Below are positions 50,537-60,010 of a stretch of DNA of 64,000 nt, in pieces. Position 1 is the stretch's first letter; every line of letters starts with the position of its first letter. Below the pieces are notes generated by a model that was not told the origin of the DNA, searched no databases, and worked only from the letters and a program-made list of their open reading frames with translations. The position numbers and the translations under genes are program-made. Location: NCBI GenBank assembly GCA_965223815.1, contig OZ245019.1, positions 2,108,001-2,172,000 on the forward strand, read 5' to 3'. This DNA comes from HKST-UBA178 sp965223815 (GTDB lineage Bacteria > Pseudomonadota > Gammaproteobacteria > Chromatiales > Chromatiaceae).

Positions 50537-51541
50537 ATGCCAATGCGGAGCTGGGTACTGAGAACGTGGATGGCGGGATTGTCTAGAGTATTTTTTTTGC
50601 TGTTGCAGACCTCACTGCTTTCGGCGTGGCTGGCGGGGTGTGCGTCTCAATCCTACGAGAGGGCCACTCTAGTGATTCCCGACGCCCATGGTGGTGGACG
50701 CACGCTGGCCATTGATGAGAGTTCATCCTACCTTGCGTCCGGCACCTGGTCAGGGAGGCTGGTGGTCTGGCGCCTTTCCGACGGCACGACTGTTAGAGGT
50801 TGGCAGGCTCACGAAAGCGAGGTCACCGGCCTTGCATATCTTGGCGACGGTCGGCTTTTAAGCGCAGGGTTTGACGGTTCGTTGACCCAGTGGTCAGCCA
50901 ACGGCAGAAAAGTTCGGCAGATCGATACCGGTGTCCCCATTACTGCCATGAGTGTGGATCTGATTCGAATGCAGGTGCTCACTGGCCATCTCGATGGGGG
51001 GTTGCGCCTTTGGAACATCCCCGATTTATCAAGACAATCCATATTGGGCCATCACCCCAGCAGGGTATATGCGGTTGCCATAGCGGCAAGTGGAGAGCAA
51101 TTTGCTTCGAGCAGTGCCGATGGGAGGGTGGCGCTCTGGTCACGCATTGGAATCGAGGAGAGATTAACCAGGCCTGTAACGGCAGCGCGAACGCTCACGT
51201 TTTCTCCTGACGGAGCGAGTCTCCTGGGTGCTGGCTGGTTCGATCTCTATCGCTGGGATTTGGTTGGTGGAGCGTTCTCCAGCCTGGATACAGACCACCA
51301 CGGTCTGATTAACAGTATTCAGTTTGACGCGGAGGGTGAGTATCTGGCCAGTATCAGTCGGCAGACCGACAGTGCGGTGCTGTTCCTCGATCCGCGCAAC
51401 GGGGACACCTTGCGGCGTTTTCAATCCCACCAACTCTGTGGTGGGCGCGCAGTCCTCTCTCCTGATAACCGGATTTTGGCTACTACAGCAGATGATGCGA
51501 GTCTGATGATATGGCATCTGGGGGAAGAAAGGGTGCGGTGA
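50537..51541 (+). CDS. WD40-repeat lipoprotein
   Basis: Start uncertain: GTG 50513 opens the frame, but ATG 50537 (or 50543) is more plausible. A signal sequence with lipobox LAGC (in LLSAWLAGCASQ) makes it a lipoprotein. WD40 blades follow across about residues 50-330: LASGTWSGRLVVWRL, LLSAGFDGSLTQWS, LTGHLDGGLRLWN, FASSSADGRVALWS, LATTADDASLMIWH. Seven or so repeats would form one beta-propeller, a protein-binding scaffold. WD40 lipoproteins are uncommon in gammaproteobacteria and usually part of larger envelope assemblies. Nothing nearby tells its partner. Confidence 0.83.
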   Translation: MPMRSWVLRTWMAGLSRVFFLLLQTSLLSAWLAGCASQSYERATLVIPDAHGGGRTLAIDESSSYLASGTWSGRLVVWRLSDGTTVRGWQAHESEVTGLAYLGDGRLLSAGFDGSLTQWSANGRKVRQIDTGVPITAMSVDLIRMQVLTGHLDGGLRLWNIPDLSRQSILGHHPSRVYAVAIAASGEQFASSSADGRVALWSRIGIEERLTRPVTAARTLTFSPDGASLLGAGWFDLYRWDLVGGAFSSLDTDHHGLINSIQFDAEGEYLASISRQTDSAVLFLDPRNGDTLRRFQSHQLCGGRAVLSPDNRILATTADDASLMIWHLGEERVR

Positions 51542-51839
51542 AAAAACCGAGACTTAATTTACATCTAGAGCATTATAAATAGCTTTTATCCATATGAAAA
51601 ATTAGCTTTATTTTTATGTAAAAGTCGAGCTGATGGCTGTTTCCTTGCCCCGTATCTATCTTCCCTGCCAACATGAAACAATGTTTTCTCAGTTATTTAT
51701 AATCTAAATGAACTAAGCGATATAACAAACTGATAATTAATGTTATATAAGAGCTGTTTTTGGTTAGAGAATTCACATATGTATCGGATTCCATTTAACG
51801 GCACCTCCTTACATTTCCCAAGTTGTTGATCGGCATGAA
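51542..51839. other. A/T-rich intergenic region
   Basis: 298 bp, strongly A/T-rich (AACTGATAATTAATG and similar), between the WD40 gene and the hydrolase gene. It probably holds the hydrolase promoter. No repeat, RNA or ORF is convincing. Confidence 0.4.
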
Positions 51840-52673
51840 ATGATTGAGACCCTGCGCACCGATGATGGAGAGCATATCCACATCAAGATCAGTGGGGCGG
51901 GTTCACCCATTGTGCTGTTGCACGAGTGGGCTGCGGATCACCGGCTCTGGGATGTGGTCGCGGAAAAGCTCGAAGCGCGCTTTACCATCTATCGTTGGGA
52001 TGCACGGGGGCATGGTGGACACAGCCTCTTGGGCGCACAACTACCAACAGTTCAACGTATGGCTGAGGATCTCCACCAATTGATAATTCAATTTGAGCTT
52101 CGGAATCCGGTCTTGGTTGGTCATTCCATGGGGGCGTTGACGATTTGGGAAATGCTACGGCAATACGGCTGCGAAGGAGTATCCAAGCTTTGCATTATTG
52201 ACCAGTCACCAAAGCTAGTAACCGGGGTTGATTGGTCACTTGGAATCTACGGCGATTTTTCAGAATCTTACAGCCGGGTTTTCTCTGCACGACTGAGAAA
52301 TGATTTCGCAGAGACAGTCCTTGGGCTGATCGCCCAGGGGAAAAATCGAAGGGCTCGGCAGCTATATCGCCAAAATTCGACGGGATTCCAGCGGCTGAGG
52401 GAAAGACTGCAGGCGCTGGAAAAGGCACCACTTATCGCCTGTTGGAATAGTTTAACCCAAACTGACTATCGCTCCCTGTTGCCCCGCATCACACTTCCAA
52501 CTCTGCTTGTCTTTGGAGCTGAGAGTAACTACTACGGTGAGCAGACCGGGATCTATCTCAGAGATGTGATACCGGATGCGAAACTGCACGTTTACGCGGG
52601 AGCGGATCACTCTCCCCATCTAGCAAACAGAGACCGATTCATCAAAGATCTTTCGGAATTTATTGATCAGTAG
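51840..52673 (+). CDS. Alpha/beta hydrolase
   Basis: 277 residues from ATG 51840 with no strong ribosome site. The fold signature is clear: IVLLHEWAADHRLW (oxyanion region, with HEW where many have HGF), WDARGHGGHS, nucleophile elbow GHSMG with S96, and a late His in GADHSPHL. The catalytic acid is probably in LLVFGAESNYY (E rather than the usual D). Cytosolic. Substrates in this superfamily range from esters to haloalkanes; none can be assigned. Confidence 0.88.
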   Translation: MIETLRTDDGEHIHIKISGAGSPIVLLHEWAADHRLWDVVAEKLEARFTIYRWDARGHGGHSLLGAQLPTVQRMAEDLHQLIIQFELRNPVLVGHSMGALTIWEMLRQYGCEGVSKLCIIDQSPKLVTGVDWSLGIYGDFSESYSRVFSARLRNDFAETVLGLIAQGKNRRARQLYRQNSTGFQRLRERLQALEKAPLIACWNSLTQTDYRSLLPRITLPTLLVFGAESNYYGEQTGIYLRDVIPDAKLHVYAGADHSPHLANRDRFIKDLSEFIDQ

Positions 52674-52743
52674 TGGAATGGGCGGCTTTGATGGGAGTAT
52701 TCCACAGCGCCTATTGGAACAAGGCGTGGGTAGAATCCCCGTT

Positions 52744-52989
52744 TCAGTCGTGATCGACGACCCGGACCCCCGACGGTTTCGATTTAGTGGCGTAGGCGCT
52801 CTTAATCCAAGAGAAATTGAGTGCAAGGTGGGCCACCAGACCGGCCGCCAGCAGCCACGAAACCCGCTTGTGCATTAGTCTAAAACTGCCGGCGCCGAAG
52901 AGGTTGGGTTTCAAGCCGGTAGCAAACTGGTTTACCACAAGCACCAGTAAAATTGGGTTGATAATTTTTAGGGCGTCTTTCTTTTTCAT
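52744..52989 (-). CDS. Small two-helix membrane protein
   Basis: 81 residues from ATG 52989 (ribosome site GGAGAACC; the frame opens at 53007). Two hydrophobic segments (about 9-27, IINPILLVLVVNQFATG, and about 42-60, VSWLLAAGLVAHLALNFSWI) are joined by a loop with FRLMHKRVSW. The His in the MHKR stretch and the one in VAHLALN recall DUF4405-type or small haem-binding membrane proteins, but I cannot confirm that. The gene lies between the hydrolase gene and the TetR gene. Confidence 0.65.
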   Translation of the reverse strand: MKKKDALKIINPILLVLVVNQFATGLKPNLFGAGSFRLMHKRVSWLLAAGLVAHLALNFSWIKSAYATKSKPSGVRVVDHD

Positions 52990-53123
52990 GGTTCTCCGGT
53001 CCAACAACGCGGCATGGTGCTGGAAATGTTATGCGGATTTGCCAAGAACTCCAATACCCATTGTTGGTGAAGCGAGGTGCCGTCGACTGTCAGGGGCGGT
53101 TTTCGTGAAAGCAACGTGACAGA

Positions 53124-53753
53124 TTATTGGGTTGCGACACCGTTGGTGTGAGGGCAGAACAGAGAGTGTATGGTAATCTCTATCACCGGCCGCAACTTCT
53201 CCAGGTCCACACCATTGCTTGCCAACACACCGATTCCGTAGAGAACGGCAGCGATATAGGTGGAGAGCTGTTCGCAATCAGCTTCCACTGCCAGCCAGCC
53301 CCGGCGCTTTTCCTCCATGAACAACATGGTTAACGCCTCCACATTGCGCTGTCTCATACTTTGAAGCGCACACGATATCTCTTCCGGAACAGCTTCACTA
53401 CCTGATTCGCAGCTGCTGTTAACCAACAGGCAACCCTTCGGTAAATCCGGGTTTGTTGCCTGCTCTGCAATCGAGAGCATGTAACTCCTGATGCGATCTG
53501 GAAGCGGACTCTCCTGGGGATGGTAGAGTTTTCTCAGATGGGGTTCGCCATAGCATGACAAGTAGTGACTCAATGAGGCCTGAAACAGCTGCTCTTTGTT
53601 GCCAAAGGCTGCATATAGGCTCGGTTTGTTTATTCCCAGGGTGTTGGTGAGATCGCGCATCGAAGTGCCGTTATAGCCACTAGCCCAGAAAAGCCGTGTC
53701 GCTTTTTCTAGTGCCTCCCCCTTGTCGAATGATCGCTTGCGGCCAGGTTTCAT
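53124..53753 (-). CDS. TetR-family regulator
   Basis: About 209 residues from ATG 53753 (MKPGRKRSFDKGEAL); longer starts at 53783 or 53810 would run next to or beyond the operator and are less likely. The helix-turn-helix reads TSMRDLTNTLGINKPSLYAAFGNKEQLF (about residues 25-55). The ligand domain resembles the TetR C-terminal domain of the AcrR/YcdC-like group with a CLLVNSSCESG motif containing two Cys, perhaps redox- or electrophile-responsive. Divergent from an SDR gene with two matching operator copies between them; it very likely represses that gene and itself. Confidence 0.87.
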   Translation of the reverse strand: MKPGRKRSFDKGEALEKATRLFWASGYNGTSMRDLTNTLGINKPSLYAAFGNKEQLFQASLSHYLSCYGEPHLRKLYHPQESPLPDRIRSYMLSIAEQATNPDLPKGCLLVNSSCESGSEAVPEEISCALQSMRQRNVEALTMLFMEEKRRGWLAVEADCEQLSTYIAAVLYGIGVLASNGVDLEKLRPVIEITIHSLFCPHTNGVATQ

Positions 53754-53785
53754 CAGTCTATCGTTTGCGAAACTTCTTGACATAT

Positions 53786-53829
53786 TGTACCAGTCGGTAA
53801 AAAATGTCAATTATGTACCAATGGGTACA
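53786..53829. promoter_or_regulatory. Two TetR-type operator copies
   Basis: TGTACC-AGTC-GGTAAA at 53786-53801 and TGTACC-AATG-GGTACA at 53814-53829; the second is a perfect 6-4-6 palindrome. The centres are 28 bp apart, between the divergent TetR and SDR genes. The pattern TACC-n4-GGTA fits TetR-type operators. Confidence 0.75.
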
Positions 53830-53851
53830 AAACTATGATTAGGAGAGGGAA

Positions 53852-54589
53852 ATGCGATCGATTGAGGGCCGCAACATACTGGTAACCGGAGCAAATCGGG
53901 GAATTGGCAAAACGATAGTCGAGAAATTTCTGGGAGTGGGGGCGGCCAAAATCTACGCGGCAGCCCGAGATCCGGAGTCGCTTTTTCCGCTACTGGCTGC
54001 TTCTGGCGATCGCGTGCTACCCGTTCGTATCGATTTAAATCGGCCCGACACTATCGCCGCGGCGGTGGAGCAGGCCAAAGATGTGGACATGGTTGTAAAT
54101 AATGCGGGAATCCTAAGAGTCGAGTCTCCACTCTCTAACGGGGCGATAGCGGCGCTCAGGAGTGAAATGGAGGTCAATGTCTACGGATTGATGCGCATTG
54201 CCCAAGCTTTTGCCCCACTACTGAGGAGCAGCGGGAATGGGGTCTTAGTGCAACTAAACTCCTTGGCATCGATGAAAAATTTTTCTGATTTCTCGACTTA
54301 CTCAGCTTCAAAAGCTGCCGCGTACTCCGTGACACAGGGTCTCCGCGACAAGTTGGGTGAGCAGGGTATTTTCGTGATGAGTGTTCATCCCGGTCCCATA
54401 GCGACTGATATGGCTAAAAGTGCCGGGTTGGAGGAGATCGCGGAATCGGCGGAAGTGGTGCCGGAGGCTATCATTTCGGCATTGGAGAAACGTCAGTTTC
54501 ACGTGTTTCCTGATACCATGGCGGGACAGATAGGTGAAGCGTATGCGAGCTTTGCAACCAACATCGTCGAAGCTAGTTTAATGGAGTGA
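53852..54589 (+). CDS. Short-chain dehydrogenase/reductase
   Basis: 245 residues with a strong ribosome site (AGGAGAGGG). The cofactor-binding motif TGANRGIG (about 12-19), NNAGIL and the catalytic YSASKAAA (Tyr and Lys) are all present, preceded by the usual Ser in LNSLASMKNF. This is a classical NAD(P)-dependent SDR, cytosolic. It is the likely target of the divergent TetR regulator, which suggests a role in detoxifying a small carbonyl compound, but the substrate is unknown. Confidence 0.92.
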   Translation: MRSIEGRNILVTGANRGIGKTIVEKFLGVGAAKIYAAARDPESLFPLLAASGDRVLPVRIDLNRPDTIAAAVEQAKDVDMVVNNAGILRVESPLSNGAIAALRSEMEVNVYGLMRIAQAFAPLLRSSGNGVLVQLNSLASMKNFSDFSTYSASKAAAYSVTQGLRDKLGEQGIFVMSVHPGPIATDMAKSAGLEEIAESAEVVPEAIISALEKRQFHVFPDTMAGQIGEAYASFATNIVEASLME

Positions 54590-54850
54590 TGGTCCTAGCG
54601 TTGCTGGATCTGGGTTTCCCACGCTGATTATATCCGGCCCGCAACGGGTGCCAGGGGTGCGATTCGTTATTCGTTATTCGTTATCGGTATGGGTGCTTTA
54701 TTGGTATCGCAAGTTGATTGCCGAGCAGTAGCCAAGTGTGTCGGATTTTACTTTGACGACAAGCAGCCAGGCGTATATCAGTGCCGCATGCCACATCGTT
54801 GATGCCATCGTATCCATGCAATTAATCATAAGATAACGAACGACAAACCC

Positions 54851-55777
54851 ATGCCGCCCATAATATCTATAAAGAACCTTTCCAAAACCTATGCCGGTGG
54901 CCATCACGCCTTAAAACGTGTGAGCCTGGAAATCGAAGAGGGGGAAATCCTAGCGTTGCTGGGGCCGAATGGTGCGGGCAAGACTACGCTGATTTCATCG
55001 ATTTGCGGCATTGTGACCCCGAGTGAAGGAGAAATCCGAGTCGCGGGTTATGACATTGTCTCTGACTTTCGTAAAACCCGTGAGTTGATCGGGTTGGTGC
55101 CCCAGGAACTTACACTGGGTGCCTTTGACACAGTCTGGAATACAATCAATTTCAGCAGAGGATTGTTTGGGAAAAAGCCCAATCCGGAATTTCTGGAAAA
55201 CCTGCTGCGAGAGCTATCGCTAATCGAAAAACGAGAAAGCGAGCTGATGACGTTGTCAGGTGGGATGAAACGGAGGGTGCTCATTGCCAAGGCTTTGGCG
55301 CACGAACCGAGGATACTGTTTCTGGATGAGCCCACGGCCGGTGTTGATGTAGAGTTGCGAAAGGACATGTGGCGGCTGATAGCGCGACTCCGCAGTACCG
55401 GTGTTACGATCATACTGACCACACACTATATCGAGGAGGCAGAAGAGATAGCGGATCGTGTAGGCGTGGTCAATGATGGAGAGCTATTGCTTATTGATGA
55501 AAAGGACGCCCTGATGCACGAGTTGGGAAAGAGGCAGTTGGAAATCGAACTGAAGGATAAGATAAAGCAACTGCCGCCCAGCTTGGAGCCCTGGCGGCTG
55601 GAACTCTCCGCAGACGGTAATCAGTTGACCTATACCTACGATACCCAGGCCAGGAGCACGGGAATTACTGCATTGTTGCAGGCCATCAGCGATGCCGGGC
55701 TTTCATTGAAAGATATTAAGTCGCATCAAAGCTCTCTTGAAGAGATATTTGTGAATCTGGTGAGCCCAAAAGCATGA
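54851..55777 (+). CDS. ABC-2 type exporter, ATP-binding protein
   Basis: 308 residues. Walker A GPNGAGKTT (about 37-45), Q-loop in LVPQELTLG, signature LSGGMKRR, Walker B plus D-loop LFLDEPTAGVD and switch TTHYIEEAEE are all complete. The sequence is of the YadG/NodI-like class that pairs with an ABC-2 permease and has a C-terminal regulatory extension (about 230-308). The permease gene follows with a 4-bp ATGA overlap. A related pair lies at 61800-63502. The substrate is unknown. Confidence 0.92.
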   Translation: MPPIISIKNLSKTYAGGHHALKRVSLEIEEGEILALLGPNGAGKTTLISSICGIVTPSEGEIRVAGYDIVSDFRKTRELIGLVPQELTLGAFDTVWNTINFSRGLFGKKPNPEFLENLLRELSLIEKRESELMTLSGGMKRRVLIAKALAHEPRILFLDEPTAGVDVELRKDMWRLIARLRSTGVTIILTTHYIEEAEEIADRVGVVNDGELLLIDEKDALMHELGKRQLEIELKDKIKQLPPSLEPWRLELSADGNQLTYTYDTQARSTGITALLQAISDAGLSLKDIKSHQSSLEEIFVNLVSPKA

Positions 55778-56535
55778 ATTATCAGGCCGTAAAATCAATA
55801 TATAAATTTGAAATGCTCCGCGCCTGGGACACCCTGCTACAGACGATCGCGAGCCCGGTTATATCCACTACGCTTTACTTTGTAGTGTTCGGTGCTGCTA
55901 TTGGTTCCAGGATCGAAGAGGTAGAGGGTGTGAGCTACGGTGCTTTTATCGTACCTGGTCTAGTCATGCTGTCATTGCTCACACAGAGCATTTCCAACGC
56001 CTCGTTCGGTATCTATTTTCCGCGTTTCACCGGAACCATCTACGAGGTGCTTTCGGCACCGATTTCTTTCTTCGAAATTCTTCTGGGCTACGTAGGCGCG
56101 GCTGCCACCAAGTCGTTGATCATCGGTACCATCATCCTCTTGACGGCCGGTTTTTTTGTGGAGATAAGCATCGCCCACCCAATGTGGATGCTGCTGTTTC
56201 TGGTGCTTACCTGCATCTCTTTCAGCCTGCTGGGTTTTATAATCGGCATTTGGGCGGACAGCTTCGAAAAACTACAGTTGATTCCGCTGCTGGTGATTAC
56301 GCCCTTGGTGTTTCTGGGAGGAAGTTTTTATTCCGTCAGTATGTTGCCGCCGGCGTGGCAGACAGTCACTTTATTCAATCCTGTTTTATACTTGATCAGT
56401 GGATTTCGCTGGAGCTTTTTCGAAATTTCGGATGTGAGCGTTGGGTTGAGCTTGTTTATGATTCTACTTTTTCTCTCAATTTGTATCGCCGTTGTTTGGT
56501 GGATGTTCAAGACTGGCTATCGCCTCAAGCAGTAG
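55774..56535 (+). CDS. ABC-2 type exporter, permease
   Basis: 253 residues, six predicted membrane segments (including TLYFVVFGAAIGSRI, FIVPGLVMLSLLTQS, LLVITPLVFLGGSFYSVSMLPP). The PLVFLGGSFYSV stretch is the conserved ABC-2/NodJ signature. It overlaps the ATPase gene by 4 bp and forms a two-gene exporter with it. It is clearly related to the permease at 62726-63502, though more distant from E. coli YadH. Confidence 0.9.
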   Translation: MNYQAVKSIYKFEMLRAWDTLLQTIASPVISTTLYFVVFGAAIGSRIEEVEGVSYGAFIVPGLVMLSLLTQSISNASFGIYFPRFTGTIYEVLSAPISFFEILLGYVGAAATKSLIIGTIILLTAGFFVEISIAHPMWMLLFLVLTCISFSLLGFIIGIWADSFEKLQLIPLLVITPLVFLGGSFYSVSMLPPAWQTVTLFNPVLYLISGFRWSFFEISDVSVGLSLFMILLFLSICIAVVWWMFKTGYRLKQ

Positions 56536-56617
56536 GCCGAGACGGATTGTGAGATGTTTCGATCAGCCGCTTGCCATCTGTCACGAAACTAGACCCATTC
56601 CTACATATGAGGTTCTC

Positions 56618-57292
56618 ATGCGTATAGTGATTACGGAGACTGAAGCCAGGGTTATCGGCAGTTTAATGGAGAAAGAAACCACCACCCCAGACCAGTATCC
56701 ACTTTCCTTGGCAGCGCTCACTGCTGCCTGCAACCAGAAGAGCAACCGCAACCCGGTTATGCAACTATCCGAAGCAGATGTGGAATCTATTCTTCAAGGA
56801 TTGATGAAAAAGCACTTGGTCAACAATCGGACCGGGTTCGGCAGTCGGGTGACCAAGTATCAGCATCGGTTCTGCAATCAGGGATTCGGGAGCCTTGAGT
56901 TTTCAAGTCAAGAGCGGGCTGTACTCTGCGTACTGCTGCTTCGGGGACCCCAAACACCGGGTGAATTGCGCAGCCGCACCAGCCGTTTGTGTGATTTTAC
57001 CGATGTTGCGCAAACAGAATCGGTGCTGCACTCATTAATGGAACGTAAGGAGGGGGCATTCGTAGTGAGGTTGGAACGCGAGCCGGGAAAACGGGAATCA
57101 CGCTATGCGCATACATTTTTCGATACTTCAGAATACAAGCAGCCGGATAGGGGCGCACCTCCACCCCCCCAAACTCAGGCGAAGCCGGATCGCATCGATC
57201 TGTTGGAGGCAACGGTTACCCAACTGCAAAGCGATCTCAACACCCTGGAGGCGAGGCTAGACGCGCTAGAGTCGAAAGACGACGCTTATTGA
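56618..57292 (+). CDS. yceH: YceH family protein (DUF480)
   Basis: 224 residues from ATG 56618 (ribosome site GAGG); the frame is open to 56492, overlapping the permease, but YceH proteins begin as here (RIVITETEARVIGSLMEKE). Two winged-helix-like units are visible (TTPDQYPLSLAALTAACNQKSNR and QTPGELRSRTSRLCDF). The C-terminal 45 residues form a coiled coil (LLEATVTQLQSDLNTLEARLD). The family is conserved but of unknown function. The tail after about residue 175 is Pro/Gln-rich. Confidence 0.92.
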   Translation: MRIVITETEARVIGSLMEKETTTPDQYPLSLAALTAACNQKSNRNPVMQLSEADVESILQGLMKKHLVNNRTGFGSRVTKYQHRFCNQGFGSLEFSSQERAVLCVLLLRGPQTPGELRSRTSRLCDFTDVAQTESVLHSLMERKEGAFVVRLEREPGKRESRYAHTFFDTSEYKQPDRGAPPPPQTQAKPDRIDLLEATVTQLQSDLNTLEARLDALESKDDAY

Positions 57293-57361
57293 ATTCGATC
57301 AATCCCAATATTTTGAGACATGGTGAAACTCATTGGTTGCCTTAGTGAGGCTATTCGAAGA

Positions 57362-59791
57362 CTATCGGTTCTGGTAGCGATTGAGGTCAAAAATTCCGGA
57401 AAGTAGAGGTTGTTCCCGGGATTGCTTTTCATTGAACCAATCGGCGATATCCCAGAAATCGGGATCGGTTCGTCGAAGCCCAAAACGTGCGACGAATTTT
57501 TCATATCCATACCGATCTGTTATCGCCTGGTATTGGGATACGAACATTTCGATGTGCTCGAGATCAACTACATAAAAAAAATTGGGGTAGGAGCCCTCTA
57601 ACCATGGAACCACTGTCTGGGTGTCATTTCGGTAGTCTCTGCGGTCACCCAGCTGTTCATTGGCGAACATGGAACGCACGTGCTTGTATGCCTTGTTGCT
57701 GATCAGAGTGTACGCCAGGTCGTCTTCCGGTTTTCCTCCCAGTCTGACCCGCAGGAAGGCGACATCCGGTAACACGCCCACAATCTCTCCCCTCATCTCT
57801 GTAGCGGCCCTCAAGGCGCGGTTGGCCCGGGCTCTGGCATCGGAGAGCTCCGAGAAATCGCATTTCTTAGTGCGGCAGCGGTTGATTGAATTTTGCGCTC
57901 CCGCCAGCCTACCGAGATGCCGCTCCAGTTGCTGATAGAGTTCGTGTTGGGGGAATTCGCTGCGATAACCGGTTACAATCTCCTTGTCGATCCAGTGAGC
58001 CGCCCCATTGCCTCGCAGCAGCCCGCTGCGAATACCCGAGTACCATGAGTCGCGGATGGCCGCCCGCTGTTTCGGAGGCAAAAAGGCCAGGAAATAGTCC
58101 TCCCCCTCCATTCTCAAAAAGTCCATGTAGAGGCGGGTGTTTAGCTGGTGACCCAAGTTACCGTAAATGTCGAATCCAGCAACCAGCAGATAATGGATCC
58201 GCTCTAATACTGGATAATCGATTATCCAGGCGGTCTCTGGATAGTCTCCGATCAATCCAAAATTTACCGAAGCGCTATCGAGATGCCGGAAGACGGTCAA
58301 TGCGGCATTGGGATTGCGACCCTCACCATCCCATATGTAATCCATAGCTTGGTCGACGCTTACAGGCTCGATATGATCGCTGTAGGTATTTCTTGCATCG
58401 TTGTATCGATCCAGTAAACGCGTGTAGTGCCTTTCAACGGCGAGTAGCTTGAGGGTATCTTCCAACTCGGATGGTGAGGCAAGGTAGTCTGCCATGGCAT
58501 TCAGGTATTCCGGTTTGCTGGAAGTGATCGGTGCCTCCGGATCGAAGAAGAATACCCAGAACTGGTCTTCTATGACGTTCAGGGCGATTTGGCCTCGGCA
58601 AACCGGCCCCTTGACAAACCCTTCGATGAAGAACCTGGCATCGTCCAAAAGAAACTGATAGCGCGATTTGACGGGTATGCGGGCAAAAGCTTTGATTGGG
58701 TTGGAAGCCACTTCCGGTTCGAAAGAGGGAAGTATGTCGACTTGGTATTCGGGATCGAGAAAGAGGGTTTTGTAGCGCTCGAGGCGCTGATCGGAAAGTT
58801 CATAAACCACATGGTTTTTGGCGACGATGCTGCCTTGAATTCGCAGCAGTCGATAGTATACCGGTCCATCTGGATCACCGTACGGGCGGCGGGTGTTTAC
58901 CATTTCCACGGGACTGCCTGGGGGTGTGTTGGAACGCACCAATCGATAAAATTCCCTATTGTCTGTACCTGAGAAATGCAGGTGTGCCTGGAACAGATGC
59001 TCGTACAGATAGCGGCTGACAAGTTGTTGCTTGTTTCCCTGAGAATTAAAAAAAACCTCCCACTTCACAATTTGCATCTGTGCCGCGCCAGAGGGTGGCG
59101 AGGCCTCCGCCAGGGGTGCGCCTTGTGCCAGCCAATACACAAGTGTGTTGTATTCACTGGTGGTTAGATTGGGCATGGCAAAAGGCATCCCCTGCTCAGG
59201 ATATTCTCTGGCGTAGTCATCGAATTCTTCTGTCGTCGGGCAGGATTGTCGGCGATCAAGGCCCAGATCCAATTCCTCTGACAGCATCCCGGTGAGTGGT
59301 TGCGGGTGGCGTTGTTTGAGCCTAAGCATCCGGTACATTACCGAATCCTCCAGGTTTATCTCCGCCGTTTCTTTACCGCTTTCGTTGATGATGGGTTGAA
59401 AACCAAGTTGGCGCCACTGAGCAGTGGTTTGCGCATCGATATCGAGTCGAGTTGGAACTGCGGGGGTGATTCTCGCACCGTCGTAGACCCGTGCCTTGCT
59501 GGCTCCGCGTTGAATGCCGCTACCTGAGCCGAGTTTCAATTGGCATGGCGCGTCGTAGCAACCATGGCAGACCACGCAACGTCTCTCCAGGATTGGTTTT
59601 ACCTGCTCTTGAAATGAGATCCTTTCGCTGGGCAAAGAGAACAATAACGACCAATCAACTTGAGCCTGCTCCTTTACAATCGAGTCCTTTGGGGCGCTGC
59701 AGGAAACCAGGATGATTACTGCCAGTATCGACGCAATTCCTTTGTCGAAAAGATTTAGTAGGGAATACGCGGTGCTACGCCTTTTTTCCAC
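57362..59791 (-). CDS. cti: Fatty acid cis/trans isomerase
   Basis: 809 residues from GTG 59791 (ribosome site GAGG). A lipoprotein-type signal ends ILVSCSAP. A c-type haem motif CVVCH, typical of Cti, lies at about 72-76, followed by CYDAPCQL. The remainder matches Cti throughout (GMPFAMPNLTTSEYNTLVYWLAQGAP, SVNFGLIGDYPETAWIIDYP, PNFFYVVDL). Cti converts cis to trans unsaturated fatty acids in membrane phospholipids without ATP, using its haem, as a fast response to solvents, heat or salt. Usual length is about 760-780. Convergent with yceH. Confidence 0.94.
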   Translation of the reverse strand: MEKRRSTAYSLLNLFDKGIASILAVIILVSCSAPKDSIVKEQAQVDWSLLFSLPSERISFQEQVKPILERRCVVCHGCYDAPCQLKLGSGSGIQRGASKARVYDGARITPAVPTRLDIDAQTTAQWRQLGFQPIINESGKETAEINLEDSVMYRMLRLKQRHPQPLTGMLSEELDLGLDRRQSCPTTEEFDDYAREYPEQGMPFAMPNLTTSEYNTLVYWLAQGAPLAEASPPSGAAQMQIVKWEVFFNSQGNKQQLVSRYLYEHLFQAHLHFSGTDNREFYRLVRSNTPPGSPVEMVNTRRPYGDPDGPVYYRLLRIQGSIVAKNHVVYELSDQRLERYKTLFLDPEYQVDILPSFEPEVASNPIKAFARIPVKSRYQFLLDDARFFIEGFVKGPVCRGQIALNVIEDQFWVFFFDPEAPITSSKPEYLNAMADYLASPSELEDTLKLLAVERHYTRLLDRYNDARNTYSDHIEPVSVDQAMDYIWDGEGRNPNAALTVFRHLDSASVNFGLIGDYPETAWIIDYPVLERIHYLLVAGFDIYGNLGHQLNTRLYMDFLRMEGEDYFLAFLPPKQRAAIRDSWYSGIRSGLLRGNGAAHWIDKEIVTGYRSEFPQHELYQQLERHLGRLAGAQNSINRCRTKKCDFSELSDARARANRALRAATEMRGEIVGVLPDVAFLRVRLGGKPEDDLAYTLISNKAYKHVRSMFANEQLGDRRDYRNDTQTVVPWLEGSYPNFFYVVDLEHIEMFVSQYQAITDRYGYEKFVARFGLRRTDPDFWDIADWFNEKQSREQPLLSGIFDLNRYQNR

Positions 59792-60010
59792 TCGGGACCT
59801 CGCGAAATAGCGTACCTGGCGGGTACTCTTGGCTCGGCAGTTTATAGCGAAAGTCCCTTATTCCATAGCAGGAGATCAGATGCTGGTTGATGGTGAGTGG
59901 GTCAGTCTCAGGTGTTGCGAGGTTTGCTTGGCCACTACCTAAGTATCACCTTCCGCTTAAAACCAGTCAATGATAACGAATGGGGTGGAAGATAGGCGGC
60001 CAAAATCTTC

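Noticed and set aside
54662..54682. Three tandem copies of ATTCGTT
   Set aside because: A real but very short repeat in an intergenic region, with no partner feature; slippage alone explains it.
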